Assembly: GCA_021792115.1 (NCBI GenBank)
Contig: JAJYVI010000005.1
Location: 1 to 22,254 of the forward strand
Source: Microcaldota archaeon
GTDB lineage: Archaea > Micrarchaeota > Micrarchaeia > Micrarchaeales > Micrarchaeaceae
DNA: 22,254 nt
Direction of reading: 5' to 3'
Below are positions 8,101 through 15,708 of the stretch, piece after piece; positions within the stretch are counted from its first letter, which is position 1, and every line of letters begins with the position of its first letter. Position numbers and translations under genes: made by a program. Below the pieces are notes generated by a model, which made no database searches, was not told where the DNA came from, and saw only the letters and a program-made list of their open reading frames with translations.

Positions 8101-9234
8101 TCATATTACTTTCTTAAGCATGTGCTTTGAGCTTAATGATGTAGCTCCAAGCAGTTTTCCGACTTCTTCCATAAATGTGAAGGAAATTATAAGTGAAAAT
8201 ATTAAGATTATCAGACTGTATAACAAGGGCTCAAGAATATCTTTTGTAAGAAACTCAATTGGTGGAACAAGTATGCCGCCACTAGTTATTGATACAAAAT
8301 TCTTTAGTGAATCACTTACGCTGGTAAATCCGCTGGGCTGAAATGCAGAATTTATTTGGCTTTGTGCAGTAGCGCTTGGATTGTTACAGAAATTTGTTGA
8401 ACTTGTTGGGGATGTTGATGGAACAGTAGGAGATGATGAAGCACATGGTATTGCAAGTGGACCCATTAATCCAAAATTCAGTAAAAGGGGGAACATAACG
8501 AACATTCCTGCGAACATTCCAAGAAATGCACCCCCTGCTGCGCGCGTCCATGGCAATGCCCTTAATACTATACCTAGATAAAGGAAAATCGGAAAAAATG
8601 CATATATTATCCCAAGTACTAATGATACACCGAATAATAGCATAATAAGCATCCCACTAATTCCTATTACTATATTCATAGGTGTAGAAATGATATTAAA
8701 TCCTGAAAAAGGAGAGACTGAGAATCCCATATATATAGGATAGACAGACAAGTTTATGCTTGAAACAGTTTTTAAAATCAACTGAGAAACAGAAAGTTCA
8801 AGCATAGGCAGCATAAGACCTAAAGAGGATGAGGTCATGCTTATGCAGTCTTTTGTAAACAGATTTGTTACTGGTGATGAGCCATTTTTTGCAGATCCAA
8901 ACATTGAAAGGGATTGAATAAAAATAAATGCAATAAGGCCTGTTATCAGGATTTCGCCAATTTCGGATTTTGTAAAAACTATTAATTTCTGAATCCCAAA
9001 TGCGCTGCCAATAGCATATGTCATACCAAGCACTGCCAGCATTGTAGTTATTATAAGAATTACTGTATTGAGCAGTGCAGTATTGTTTGTCGGCGAAAAG
9101 GTAAACATCAAATTGCTTGGATTTATGACCTGGCTGCAGAACTGCGTAATTGTTTCAGCATGAACACTTGTCAAAAGCAGCACAAGCAGGGCAGTGATTA
9201 CCAGAAGCTTTTTATTTAATATTTTTTCAATCAT
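8101..9234 (-). CDS. VirB6/TrbL-like polytopic membrane protein, paralog 3
   Basis: The 377-residue product has a clear signal peptide (1-26, cut after VHA). Membrane segments lie near 54-76, 93-110, 136-155, 186-224, 233-258 and 334-354. Cys33 lies before the first hairpin and Cys130 after it, so they could pair outside the cell; Cys264 and Cys283 lie in a Ser/Pro/Thr-rich outer loop (260-300). The first cytoplasmic loop is TYAIGSAFG then KSEIGEI (89-95). The motif R225-x5-R231-x2-GG235-x13-P249 is exact. The C-terminus is LLGATSLSSKHMLKKVI, more basic than in the others. The TGG-N4-ATG signature precedes the start and no classical ribosome binding site is present. Role inferred as a subunit of the same membrane assembly. 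Confidence 0.8.
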   Translation of the reverse strand: MIEKILNKKLLVITALLVLLLTSVHAETITQFCSQVINPSNLMFTFSPTNNTALLNTVILIITTMLAVLGMTYAIGSAFGIQKLIVFTKSEIGEILITGLIAFIFIQSLSMFGSAKNGSSPVTNLFTKDCISMTSSSLGLMLPMLELSVSQLILKTVSSINLSVYPIYMGFSVSPFSGFNIISTPMNIVIGISGMLIMLLFGVSLVLGIIYAFFPIFLYLGIVLRALPWTRAAGGAFLGMFAGMFVMFPLLLNFGLMGPLAIPCASSSPTVPSTSPTSSTNFCNNPSATAQSQINSAFQPSGFTSVSDSLKNFVSITSGGILVPPIEFLTKDILEPLLYSLIILIFSLIISFTFMEEVGKLLGATSLSSKHMLKKVI

Positions 9235-9294
9235 TAAACCATTATTGTTGCTTATTGATTTATTGTTTATTGCATTTAATATTGTATAAATACT

Positions 9295-10857
9295 CTATAT
9301 TAATTTAGATAAGCCTGCAAGATCAGTATCTCCGCCGAATAATCCTGAAAGCCCTATTATAGAGGATAAAACAATGAAAATATTTATTATCGGAAGGAAA
9401 AATGATGTAATGCCTATTACGCCATAGCTCTCCATTAGTTTATTAAAAACACGCAAAAGATCATTGGGCTTGCAGTTTGGGTCTATTATAATGCTTGGAG
9501 GATTTCCTATAATTCCTTCTACATTTGAGGCAGCAGCCTCAAACAGCGATGCGCCAGGCACAAGCATTTCAATAGTATCAAGGCTCTCTCCAAGGACCAA
9601 ATTATTATCAGTTGGCCAACACCAATAGTAATATGCAATTTTGTTTATTTCAGGCTCAACAAAAAAATTAAGATTATACGGATCTTGCACAGGCTTATTA
9701 GAGTAATATTGCACATTGGTTGTACCTGAAGGGTAACCAGGGATAAATGTTATTTCATTTGATGCAATTGTATTGAATCCGTAGTCATATCCTATGCAGC
9801 CTTGGCCATTGCTAGAGCTGCATGTACTAGATGATGAGGATATAAGCCCGCTTATCCCATTACCTAGACCAAGATACTCAAGGCTGAACACTGCAGGGAA
9901 TACAAGTACCATGCCTAAGCCTACAGCTATTAACAGGCCCCCTATCTTCCTTGTAAATAAGGTTGACCTAAGCACAAGCCCGCCGAAGATGAGCCATGGC
10001 CATACATAAAGTGAAATTATTAGAAGCAAGAACTGCGCGACAAAAGAATCCGCAGACATGGTAAGGAGAGAACCGAGCGTGCCTAGTTCATTGTATATTA
10101 TGTTATAGCCTGCATATGGCGCAAATGTAATGCGTGTATAGAATATTGGCAAATTAATCCATGAACCTATCCCTCCTTCTCCACCAGCAAAGAATGCAAC
10201 TGGGGAGCAGCCAATGCTTGCAGAGATAACATCAACTTCCATTTCAATAGAATATGTGAGTCCTGGCTCGCACCATGCGACTGTAGGTTTGAAGTTTGAA
10301 AGGAAGCCGACATAGGAGTCCAGAATAAAGAAGCTATTTAAATTATGAAAAGTCTGGTTTGTGATATTGGCGAGTATTATACCAGAAGCCACCAGAGGAT
10401 AATCAATTTTTCGGGTGGGCGAGTCAAGAGAGGTCATTGAGCAGAGCCCTGGGAATTGAGGGTCTGAGGATTTTAGGAATGAATATGATCCTGAAAAAAT
10501 AGACAGAGAGGAATGGGAATTTAAGTAATTGCACAATGTATCTATAGTGCCTGGGCTCATAGGTGCTGTTGCAGACGAAGCTGTTTTAGAGCTGTATAAA
10601 AAATGTGAGGAAGTAAGAGAAGAATCGAATGCAGACGCAAGAACAAGCAATGATGCAATTATTATTGCAGCTAGTATTGCAGTGCCCACAGCTTGGTATG
10701 CCTCTGATTTTGCACCCTCAACAACTTTTGAATTATTTAGCGCATACCCGACCATGTACCATACGCCAACAATTGCGAAATCAAGCGCAAGAGCTAATAT
10801 GACAAGAGGTATAAGGCTTGTCTCTGTTGTTGTAAAACTCGTCAAAAACAAAAACAT
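9295..10857 (-). CDS. VirB6/TrbL-like membrane protein with large ectodomains, paralog 4
   Basis: At 520 residues this is the largest paralog. It lacks a separate signal peptide: the first membrane segment (about 14-38) is followed directly by YMVGYAL (34-40), Lys44/50 and SEAYQA (51-56), then a second segment (57-77). A long outer region (78-265) holds Cys109, 139, 196 and 217. After segments near 268-296 comes the exact motif R297-x5-R303-x2-GG307-x13-P321. A second outer region (330-475) holds Cys346, 354, 413 and 462. A last segment (478-505) leads to LFGGDTDLAGLSKLI. Eight cysteines, four in each outer region, suggest disulfide-stabilised ectodomains. The start is preceded by TGA-N4. Upstream is a 158-nt gap, so a promoter there is likely. 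Probably the surface-exposed member of the set. Confidence 0.8.
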   Translation of the reverse strand: MFLFLTSFTTTETSLIPLVILALALDFAIVGVWYMVGYALNNSKVVEGAKSEAYQAVGTAILAAIIIASLLVLASAFDSSLTSSHFLYSSKTASSATAPMSPGTIDTLCNYLNSHSSLSIFSGSYSFLKSSDPQFPGLCSMTSLDSPTRKIDYPLVASGIILANITNQTFHNLNSFFILDSYVGFLSNFKPTVAWCEPGLTYSIEMEVDVISASIGCSPVAFFAGGEGGIGSWINLPIFYTRITFAPYAGYNIIYNELGTLGSLLTMSADSFVAQFLLLIISLYVWPWLIFGGLVLRSTLFTRKIGGLLIAVGLGMVLVFPAVFSLEYLGLGNGISGLISSSSSTCSSSNGQGCIGYDYGFNTIASNEITFIPGYPSGTTNVQYYSNKPVQDPYNLNFFVEPEINKIAYYYWCWPTDNNLVLGESLDTIEMLVPGASLFEAAASNVEGIIGNPPSIIIDPNCKPNDLLRVFNKLMESYGVIGITSFFLPIINIFIVLSSIIGLSGLFGGDTDLAGLSKLI

Positions 10858-11015
10858 TCAATCATTTAAACTTATTTTATTTGCAGACAGCATTGCTTTT
10901 TATTTTCAAATTTCATTTTTATTTTATCTACATTTATTTTATGTCCATCTCATTTCGTCAATATTTATTGTATTCTTATTACAATTTAAATTTTAAATTA
11001 CTAAAGCATTAAATA
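10858..11015 (-). promoter_or_regulatory. 158-nt gap upstream of paralog 4
   Basis: This is the longest gap inside the six-gene array. It is extremely AT-rich on both strands, with several TATA-like stretches on the minus strand, and holds no convincing reading frame or hairpin. It probably carries a promoter for paralog 4 and downstream genes, but no single element stands out. Confidence 0.3.
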
Positions 11016-12365
11016 CTATGTGAGGTTTGAATTAAGGGCTCTTGCAAGACCCATCGCAAATCCCAAGGTTATTGCAAAATCTATTGCTATCATAAATACG
11101 ACTGTAAACTCAAACTGGGCAATTTCATTTACCATTGTAAGCAGGTCCTGCATTAAAATATTTGGGTCTATGCTTGCCCAAATCATATTGCCTGTAAGCG
11201 CTGAGGTATAGATATTAAATAAAGATGGAACATTTAGCCCGAACCATGATGATGGTGTTGGATTTGATGAAAAAAGCCCTGTTTCCTGCACTGAAGAAAT
11301 AAGGTAGGTAGAATGGATATAAGTATAAGAAGGATTGTTTGAGCTGAAAATCCAGTTTATTGCCCATGCATTGAATACTATTGTCAATGGAAGAACTAAG
11401 TAAAATGCTATCGCAATTGCAAGTATACTATTTGCTGCATTCTTAAGCCCTACGCTTTTGGCCGAGCCTATGCCTGCGCCGAACCCGGAAAATGCAATAA
11501 CTCTCATTATAAGTGCAACAGGAAGCACAACAGTGAATGCGACTGCCTGTATTACTGGCAGCAGGAGCCATAATATGTATAACATCCCAATGCCGGTTAT
11601 TACAAAAGGGGCAAAAAAAGTAAGCAGCATATCGCTTATTATCCCATACGAAGCGCCTAAATCATAGCCTGATGTAAACGAGACTCCTATTGAGATACCG
11701 TTTGAAAAACTGACAAGGCTGCTTAAGCCTGTAAGTATTTTCTCAAGCACGCTTGATAAACCAGTGGCGCTTGAAAGAACAGTAAATAATAATGAGCCGA
11801 TATTCTTGAAAATCATGCTGTCAATGTTAAATGCTATTGCCTCAGTATAAATCTGCTGTAAAAGTTTTATGCCAACATTGTTTGCAAGGTTTCCTACATA
11901 ATACTCGCTGAACTGGAATGGGTTTCCAGAGGGCATAGGAATTGAGCTAGTGCTCAGCGAGCTCGCAATTGAGCTTGTTATTGAACATGCAGTATTTGTA
12001 AATGTAAGCAGTATCACAAGTATCGCAGCACCTATAATTATCTGCATTATCTCGACTTTCGCAGCCTGAGAAAATTTCTGGCTTTCCTTTGTTGACATAA
12101 ATCTTGAAAGCATGAACACAATTGCAACAACAAGAATGCTTATAATCAGTACTATCACATTTATTGAAACCCAGTTGTTATAGTCAGTATATCCACTGCC
12201 TCCAAATAGGCTGCATGAATTGTATGTTGGCCCTGTATTAGTTGGTGCGAGATTTGGATTTGGAAGCGCCTGAGAAAATGATGCTCCTGCAAAAAATGAG
12301 ACTGCCAGCACTGCAATTAATACTGCATAAATCTTTTTATTGCGGTCTGATTTTGTTGAATGCAT
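11016..12365 (-). CDS. VirB6/TrbL-like polytopic membrane protein, paralog 5 (divergent)
   Basis: I start at ATG 12365 (449 residues), which has TGA-N4 ahead of it; an upstream in-frame TTG at 12383 would add six residues. Numbering here is from that TTG. A signal peptide spans about 17-38 (SFSQA). Membrane segments lie near 72-93, 113-130, 190-210, 252-293, 316-340 and 424-446. Cys57 and Cys133, the only cysteines, flank the first hairpin on the outside. The first loop is FMLSRFM (90-96) with Lys99/103/109 and Glu111, very like paralog 2. The motif is disrupted: Arg294 is kept, then about 14 extra residues rich in Gly/Ser, then K314-x2-A-N-x13-P332, i.e. Lys and Ala-Asn replace Arg and Gly-Gly. 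The C-terminus LARALNSNLT also differs. Same assembly inferred. Confidence 0.8.
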   Translation of the reverse strand: MHSTKSDRNKKIYAVLIAVLAVSFFAGASFSQALPNPNLAPTNTGPTYNSCSLFGGSGYTDYNNWVSINVIVLIISILVVAIVFMLSRFMSTKESQKFSQAAKVEIMQIIIGAAILVILLTFTNTACSITSSIASSLSTSSIPMPSGNPFQFSEYYVGNLANNVGIKLLQQIYTEAIAFNIDSMIFKNIGSLLFTVLSSATGLSSVLEKILTGLSSLVSFSNGISIGVSFTSGYDLGASYGIISDMLLTFFAPFVITGIGMLYILWLLLPVIQAVAFTVVLPVALIMRVIAFSGFGAGIGSAKSVGLKNAANSILAIAIAFYLVLPLTIVFNAWAINWIFSSNNPSYTYIHSTYLISSVQETGLFSSNPTPSSWFGLNVPSLFNIYTSALTGNMIWASIDPNILMQDLLTMVNEIAQFEFTVVFMIAIDFAITLGFAMGLARALNSNLT

Positions 12366-12416
12366 AGTCTCATTTTCAAACAATTATAAATTAATACTGC
12401 ATAAACATTAAGATCC

Positions 12417-13742
12417 TTAAATCAATGATAATTTTCCAATGCCTAATGTCATTTTCCTGCCACCAAGCATTGTAGAAATCTGCTGGCCTATGATAATTGT
12501 TATTATTAAATCTATTATAAGCAAGATGAACTGGATTATCAGGGGAAGAATCCATCCGAGTATTGCATTGTATACAGTAAATATTCCTGCCATCGGTCCA
12601 AACAGACCTATTACAAGACCACTTGCAAAATTTGTAGTATCAGGATTTACTAAGGCGCACAAAGGTGTTAAAAAATTAACCATGCCTTGAAGCAATGTAC
12701 ATTCTAAAGGTCCTGCTGCAATTGTCACTGAGGAAGGAGGAGCAGGCGGACTAAGTACGCTAGTCATAAAGTTCTGTATAGGCATGTTAACTGCAAGTAA
12801 CAATGTAGGAAAGACCAGTGAAATCGCAATTGCAAATGCAATTAGCATGCCTCCTATAGGTCTTAAGAAAGGCATTGACCTGAATATTATGCCAATTGGG
12901 AGAAGCACGGAAAGGCTTGTTACAAGCAGGGGGATCATAACATCGTTAAGGAACTGAAAAAGAACCAGCAAAGGTACAGTGATAAAATCAAATGCCTGGT
13001 TGACAAAAGAATATGAATTACCAGATATAAGAACATTTGAAAAGAACAAATTTTCCTGCACCCCAGTTGCTAATGCCCCTGCAACAGCTCCTGGAATAGG
13101 TAGAATAGGAATTGGGATGTTAATGTATATAACAAAAGACTTTATAAAATCAAGCCCTACAGCAACACCAAGAATTCCATAATATGCCGGGTATGCAACA
13201 GCATTGAGCTCAGGGGAAATATAATTATTCTGCACATTTGAGTAAAGAGTGCTTAAAGTTGAGCTTAAGCCATTATTGCCTGAAGGCGCAGCCGGCAATG
13301 CACCACTTCCAGTTAGAGCATTTGCAACCCCGCCTATTTCAACAAGCAATGAGTAAATTATAACAACAAGCAGCACGCTTTTTGCAGTCTCCCAAAGCTC
13401 GCCTTTATACCAGCCCTTGAATTCATCTATTTTTATGACTTCCCCAATCATATATGAAACTGCAACCATAAGAAAAGAGACGATAAGCGCAAGCACTGCA
13501 ATCGAAGCAGATTTTTCAATGCAGTTCCCTACAGACGTTTTTGTTCCTGTTACAATACAGTATGCATTAGTCAGTTTATTGTTTACAGCAGCAGGAGTTG
13601 TTGTCGATGATGGAGTACAGCTAAAGCTGAGAACACATGAAGGGGTCACGGCTGCGGGCTTCGCATTAAGGAAGAAAACCAGACTGAGTACAAATAGCAA
13701 AAAAAATAGGATTATTCTCCTGCCAAACTCTGTTCTATTCAT
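12417..13742 (-). CDS. VirB6/TrbL-like polytopic membrane protein, paralog 6
   Basis: The 441-residue product has a basic N-terminus (NRTEFGRR) and signal peptide (about 10-30). The mature N-terminal part holds Cys36, 42, 62 and 74 outside. Membrane segments lie near 80-100, 121-140, 183-205, 254-287, 297-320 and 388-420. The first cytoplasmic loop is SYMIGEV (96-102), then WYKGELWETA (111-120). The motif is R288-x5-R294-x2-GG298-x13-P312, with Leu for Thr before the second Arg. Cys348 and Cys362 lie in a late outer loop. The end reads MLGGRKMTLGIGKLSLI. It is the first transcribed of the six. Upstream is a candidate terminator of the preceding gene and a TATA-like GTTTATAC (13757-13764), so a new transcript may begin here. 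No Shine-Dalgarno site. Confidence 0.8.
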   Translation of the reverse strand: MNRTEFGRRIILFFLLFVLSLVFFLNAKPAAVTPSCVLSFSCTPSSTTTPAAVNNKLTNAYCIVTGTKTSVGNCIEKSASIAVLALIVSFLMVAVSYMIGEVIKIDEFKGWYKGELWETAKSVLLVVIIYSLLVEIGGVANALTGSGALPAAPSGNNGLSSTLSTLYSNVQNNYISPELNAVAYPAYYGILGVAVGLDFIKSFVIYINIPIPILPIPGAVAGALATGVQENLFFSNVLISGNSYSFVNQAFDFITVPLLVLFQFLNDVMIPLLVTSLSVLLPIGIIFRSMPFLRPIGGMLIAFAIAISLVFPTLLLAVNMPIQNFMTSVLSPPAPPSSVTIAAGPLECTLLQGMVNFLTPLCALVNPDTTNFASGLVIGLFGPMAGIFTVYNAILGWILPLIIQFILLIIDLIITIIIGQQISTMLGGRKMTLGIGKLSLI

Positions 13743-13837
13743 ATTTACTTTTTTTCGTATAAACCTTTAATATCCTTTCTTTTATTTTAATGGTTTGTCT
13801 TAGTTTTATTTAATTATTTTAGATTATAAAAATAGAG

Positions 13838-13880
13838 AAAAAAAGAAGCAATAATCTACAATGCAAAAAGCATGCAGTAG
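13838..13880 (-). terminator. Hairpin and U-tract after the six-TM gene
   Basis: On the minus strand, downstream of the stop at 13919, a hairpin (arms CTAC/GTAG and ATGC/GCAT around a TTTTT loop, 13880-13856) is followed about 12 nt later by a run of seven T (13844-13838). This looks like a terminator separating the pilin and six-TM gene unit from the six-paralog array. The stem is short with an internal mismatch. Confidence 0.45.
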
Positions 13881-13918
13881 TGTAGCAATATGCGCTGCCC
13901 TTCCCTATTAGATAATTA

Positions 13919-14665
13919 TCATTTAAGCAATGCAAACCTGTGCATATAAGATTCTGCCTGCAGGATTACAATAAAAGGCAGTATGAAGAGAGAATTAAAT
14001 ATAAGCATTAAATATATTGAGAAAAATGGCGAAAGTGAGAAAGAATTTCCAATCAAAATGAAAATAAAATCAAAAAAAGTAATTAATGCCACGGCAATTA
14101 CTATCCAGATCAGGAAATAAATAGGTTTCTTTGCAATAAAAGCAAGGCTTCTTTTAAATGCAGGGATTAATTTTGCATCATCATTTATTATTGAGGAAGG
14201 CGCATAAAAAAATAGAGGTGTGAGTAGAAGAAGAATAACAGATGAAAGAAGGCCTGCATTGCTTGCAGTATAAAATGCCAATGCAATATAAATAACAAGA
14301 ATCAATGCTGCAAATATCAATAGAATAAGAAAAACTTTTGATGTATATTTTTCTAGCCCAAGCAACACTTCTTGTCGTATCCTAGAATAGGTCCTCTTAT
14401 GTTTTATTATTATGTTTATTGAAACTATTGCAAAGCTTAAGAAAAGCATTGAAAAAAATACTGACAATATTATAGTAAATATATTAAATGCAGTAAGACT
14501 TGCTAGGTTTGTTACTCTTAAAAAAATACCCCCTGCATCATTAAATATTACAAAGCTTGCAAAAAATGGAATAAAAAGAGCAATAAAAAAAGAAAGAGAA
14601 GAAAACAAAATAAGAACAATGTGCTTAAAATAGGTTTCTATACTGTTTAAGACAACATTGCTCAT
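13919..14665 (-). CDS. Six-TM membrane protein, DUF4013/GDPD-membrane-domain-like
   Basis: The 248-residue product has six predicted membrane segments (about 16-40, 59-83, 111-132, 136-155, 182-206, 213-237) and no cysteine. Between segments 4 and 5, APSSIINDDAKLIPAFKRSL (155-174) has the pattern of archaeal and bacterial membrane proteins often labelled glycerophosphodiester phosphodiesterase membrane domain or DUF4013: a Pro, an acidic pair, then Ala-x-x-x-Ser ahead of a helix. No catalytic residues are evident, so I do not infer an enzyme. AAGGAT about 6 nt ahead of the ATG is a weak ribosome binding site. The gene lies 33 nt downstream of the pilin candidate and is probably co-transcribed; a terminator candidate follows. 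It does not share the paralog motif of the six genes downstream. Confidence 0.7.
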   Translation of the reverse strand: MSNVVLNSIETYFKHIVLILFSSLSFFIALFIPFFASFVIFNDAGGIFLRVTNLASLTAFNIFTIILSVFFSMLFLSFAIVSINIIIKHKRTYSRIRQEVLLGLEKYTSKVFLILLIFAALILVIYIALAFYTASNAGLLSSVILLLLTPLFFYAPSSIINDDAKLIPAFKRSLAFIAKKPIYFLIWIVIAVALITFFDFIFILIGNSFSLSPFFSIYLMLIFNSLFILPFIVILQAESYMHRFALLK

Positions 14666-14698
14666 TTGAATCCTTTACTTGTTTAATAACTGAAAAAT

Positions 14699-15142
14699 TT
14701 ATATAGGCGTTCCATTGCAAGTTTGGGTAGTTTGTATGCCTGAACTTGTATTACCTACTATCATTTTTATTATATCAGGACCAAGTATTACTAATATAAT
14801 ACCGACAACGCCACCAAGCAGCATACCATATGCGTAGCCTTCAAGCTGGCCTTTTAAATTGCCTGGCAATATACGTGAAGCAGCGTATAGGGATCCTCCC
14901 CCAACCATAAGCACTATTGCAAGAACGAATACAACATCCATTATTGTGCTATAAACATTACATAAAACATTATTAATAGCAGCAGATCCTTGAGATGATC
15001 CACCAGTTCCAGGTATTGCAGTCGTTATCTGTGCAAACATCAAGCTAGTTAAACTTAAAACCACTGAAGCAACTATAATCAGTAGTTTAAAATTCATTTT
15101 TTTGCTTATATTCCATAATCTAAAATATAGATTTTGATTCAT
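14699..15142 (-). CDS. VirB2/TrbC-like pilin candidate
   Basis: The 147-residue product has a Sec-type signal peptide (about 16-37, ending MFAQ) and then two membrane helices, about 63-83 and 104-128, joined by a short basic loop SLYAASRILPGNLKGQLEGY (84-103). Two hydrophobic helices after a long signal peptide, with a Gly-rich GGG turn, is the layout of VirB2/TrbC major pilins of type IV secretion systems. Cys61 just before the first helix and Cys142 in the C-terminal tail would both be outside and could form a disulfide. The start at 15142 is preceded by TGG-N4; ATG 15097 would begin right at the signal peptide and is possible. The position ahead of six VirB6-like genes supports a pilus or secretion role. 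A generic two-helix membrane protein is the alternative. Confidence 0.65.
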   Translation of the reverse strand: MNQNLYFRLWNISKKMNFKLLIIVASVVLSLTSLMFAQITTAIPGTGGSSQGSAAINNVLCNVYSTIMDVVFVLAIVLMVGGGSLYAASRILPGNLKGQLEGYAYGMLLGGVVGIILVILGPDIIKMIVGNTSSGIQTTQTCNGTPI

Positions 15143-15225
15143 TTTCCCACTTCATATTAAATAAATATTTATTAAAATATAATTTAAAAACCTTTTTATT
15201 TATTCCTACTCCTATTCAGACAGAT

Positions 15226-15471
15226 TTAATCAAACGCATTCTCATTTTTTGAGCTTTGCCTCATTGCAATTCTTTTCTTCTTTTCAAAAATCTTTCTGTG
15301 TTTTGCGCAGCTTATACAATAGTATACTTTCCTTTTTCCAAAATATCTTACGTCATTTCCTGTCTTAAGCTCAGTATTGAAACTTACTGATTTATCAAAG
15401 CTTACTGCCTTGTTTCTTGGAACTTTTCTTCCGCATGAGTCGCATATTACTAGAGTCTCTTTTCCTCTCAT
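15226..15471 (-). CDS. rps26e: Ribosomal protein eS26 (S26e)
   Basis: I start at ATG 15471 (81 residues); upstream in-frame TTG 15489 and GTG 15480 are less likely. The protein is small and basic with two zinc-binding pairs: CDSCGRKVPRNKA near the N-terminus and YCISCAKHRKI about 37 residues later. CxxCG-x-x-VP-x-x-KA followed by YCxxCAxH is the fingerprint of small-subunit ribosomal protein eS26, which binds 18S/16S rRNA near the mRNA exit channel. The Arg/Lys-rich C-terminus is normal for the family; at 81 residues it is somewhat short, lacking the usual long RG/K-rich N-terminal extension. A TATA element (15506-15514) lies about 40 nt upstream. It is separated by 83 nt from the pilin gene, so co-transcription is possible but not implied. 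Confidence 0.75.
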   Translation of the reverse strand: MRGKETLVICDSCGRKVPRNKAVSFDKSVSFNTELKTGNDVRYFGKRKVYYCISCAKHRKIFEKKKRIAMRQSSKNENAFD

Positions 15472-15505
15472 TTCATCCACTTTTTGCAATTAATAAATAT
15501 TTTAT

Positions 15506-15514
15506 TTTATAATA
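15506..15514 (-). promoter_or_regulatory. TATA box of eS26
   Basis: On the minus strand this reads ATTATAAAA, about 40 nt ahead of the eS26 ATG, implying a leader of roughly 10-15 nt that contains GTGG. The neighbourhood is AT-rich, and a second element (AGTATAAAA) lies about 15 nt further upstream. Confidence 0.4.
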
Positions 15515-15708
15515 TTCATTTTTATACTATTTTTACAAATTATATAAAAATTTACACTTATTATAAGAGCTACCAATATTTAAAACCTTTTTAATATTTA
15601 ACTATACGGAAGTCTTATTGAAAATCCAACAATATACAGACAAAGAGAGTTATTTTACAGTATATCCTCATAAAACAGTTTAAGTTTTATTGGAGTTTAT
15701 GAAAATAA

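Noticed and set aside
10529..10996. Plus-strand frame of 155 codons over the start of paralog 4
   Set aside because: It is antisense to a clear membrane protein gene and its translation shows no recognisable domain; it continues into AT-rich gap sequence by chance.
13919..14665. Seventh member of the VirB6-like paralog set
   Set aside because: The six-TM protein lacks the R-x5-R-x2-GG-x13-P motif, the first-hairpin signature, cysteines and the shared tail.
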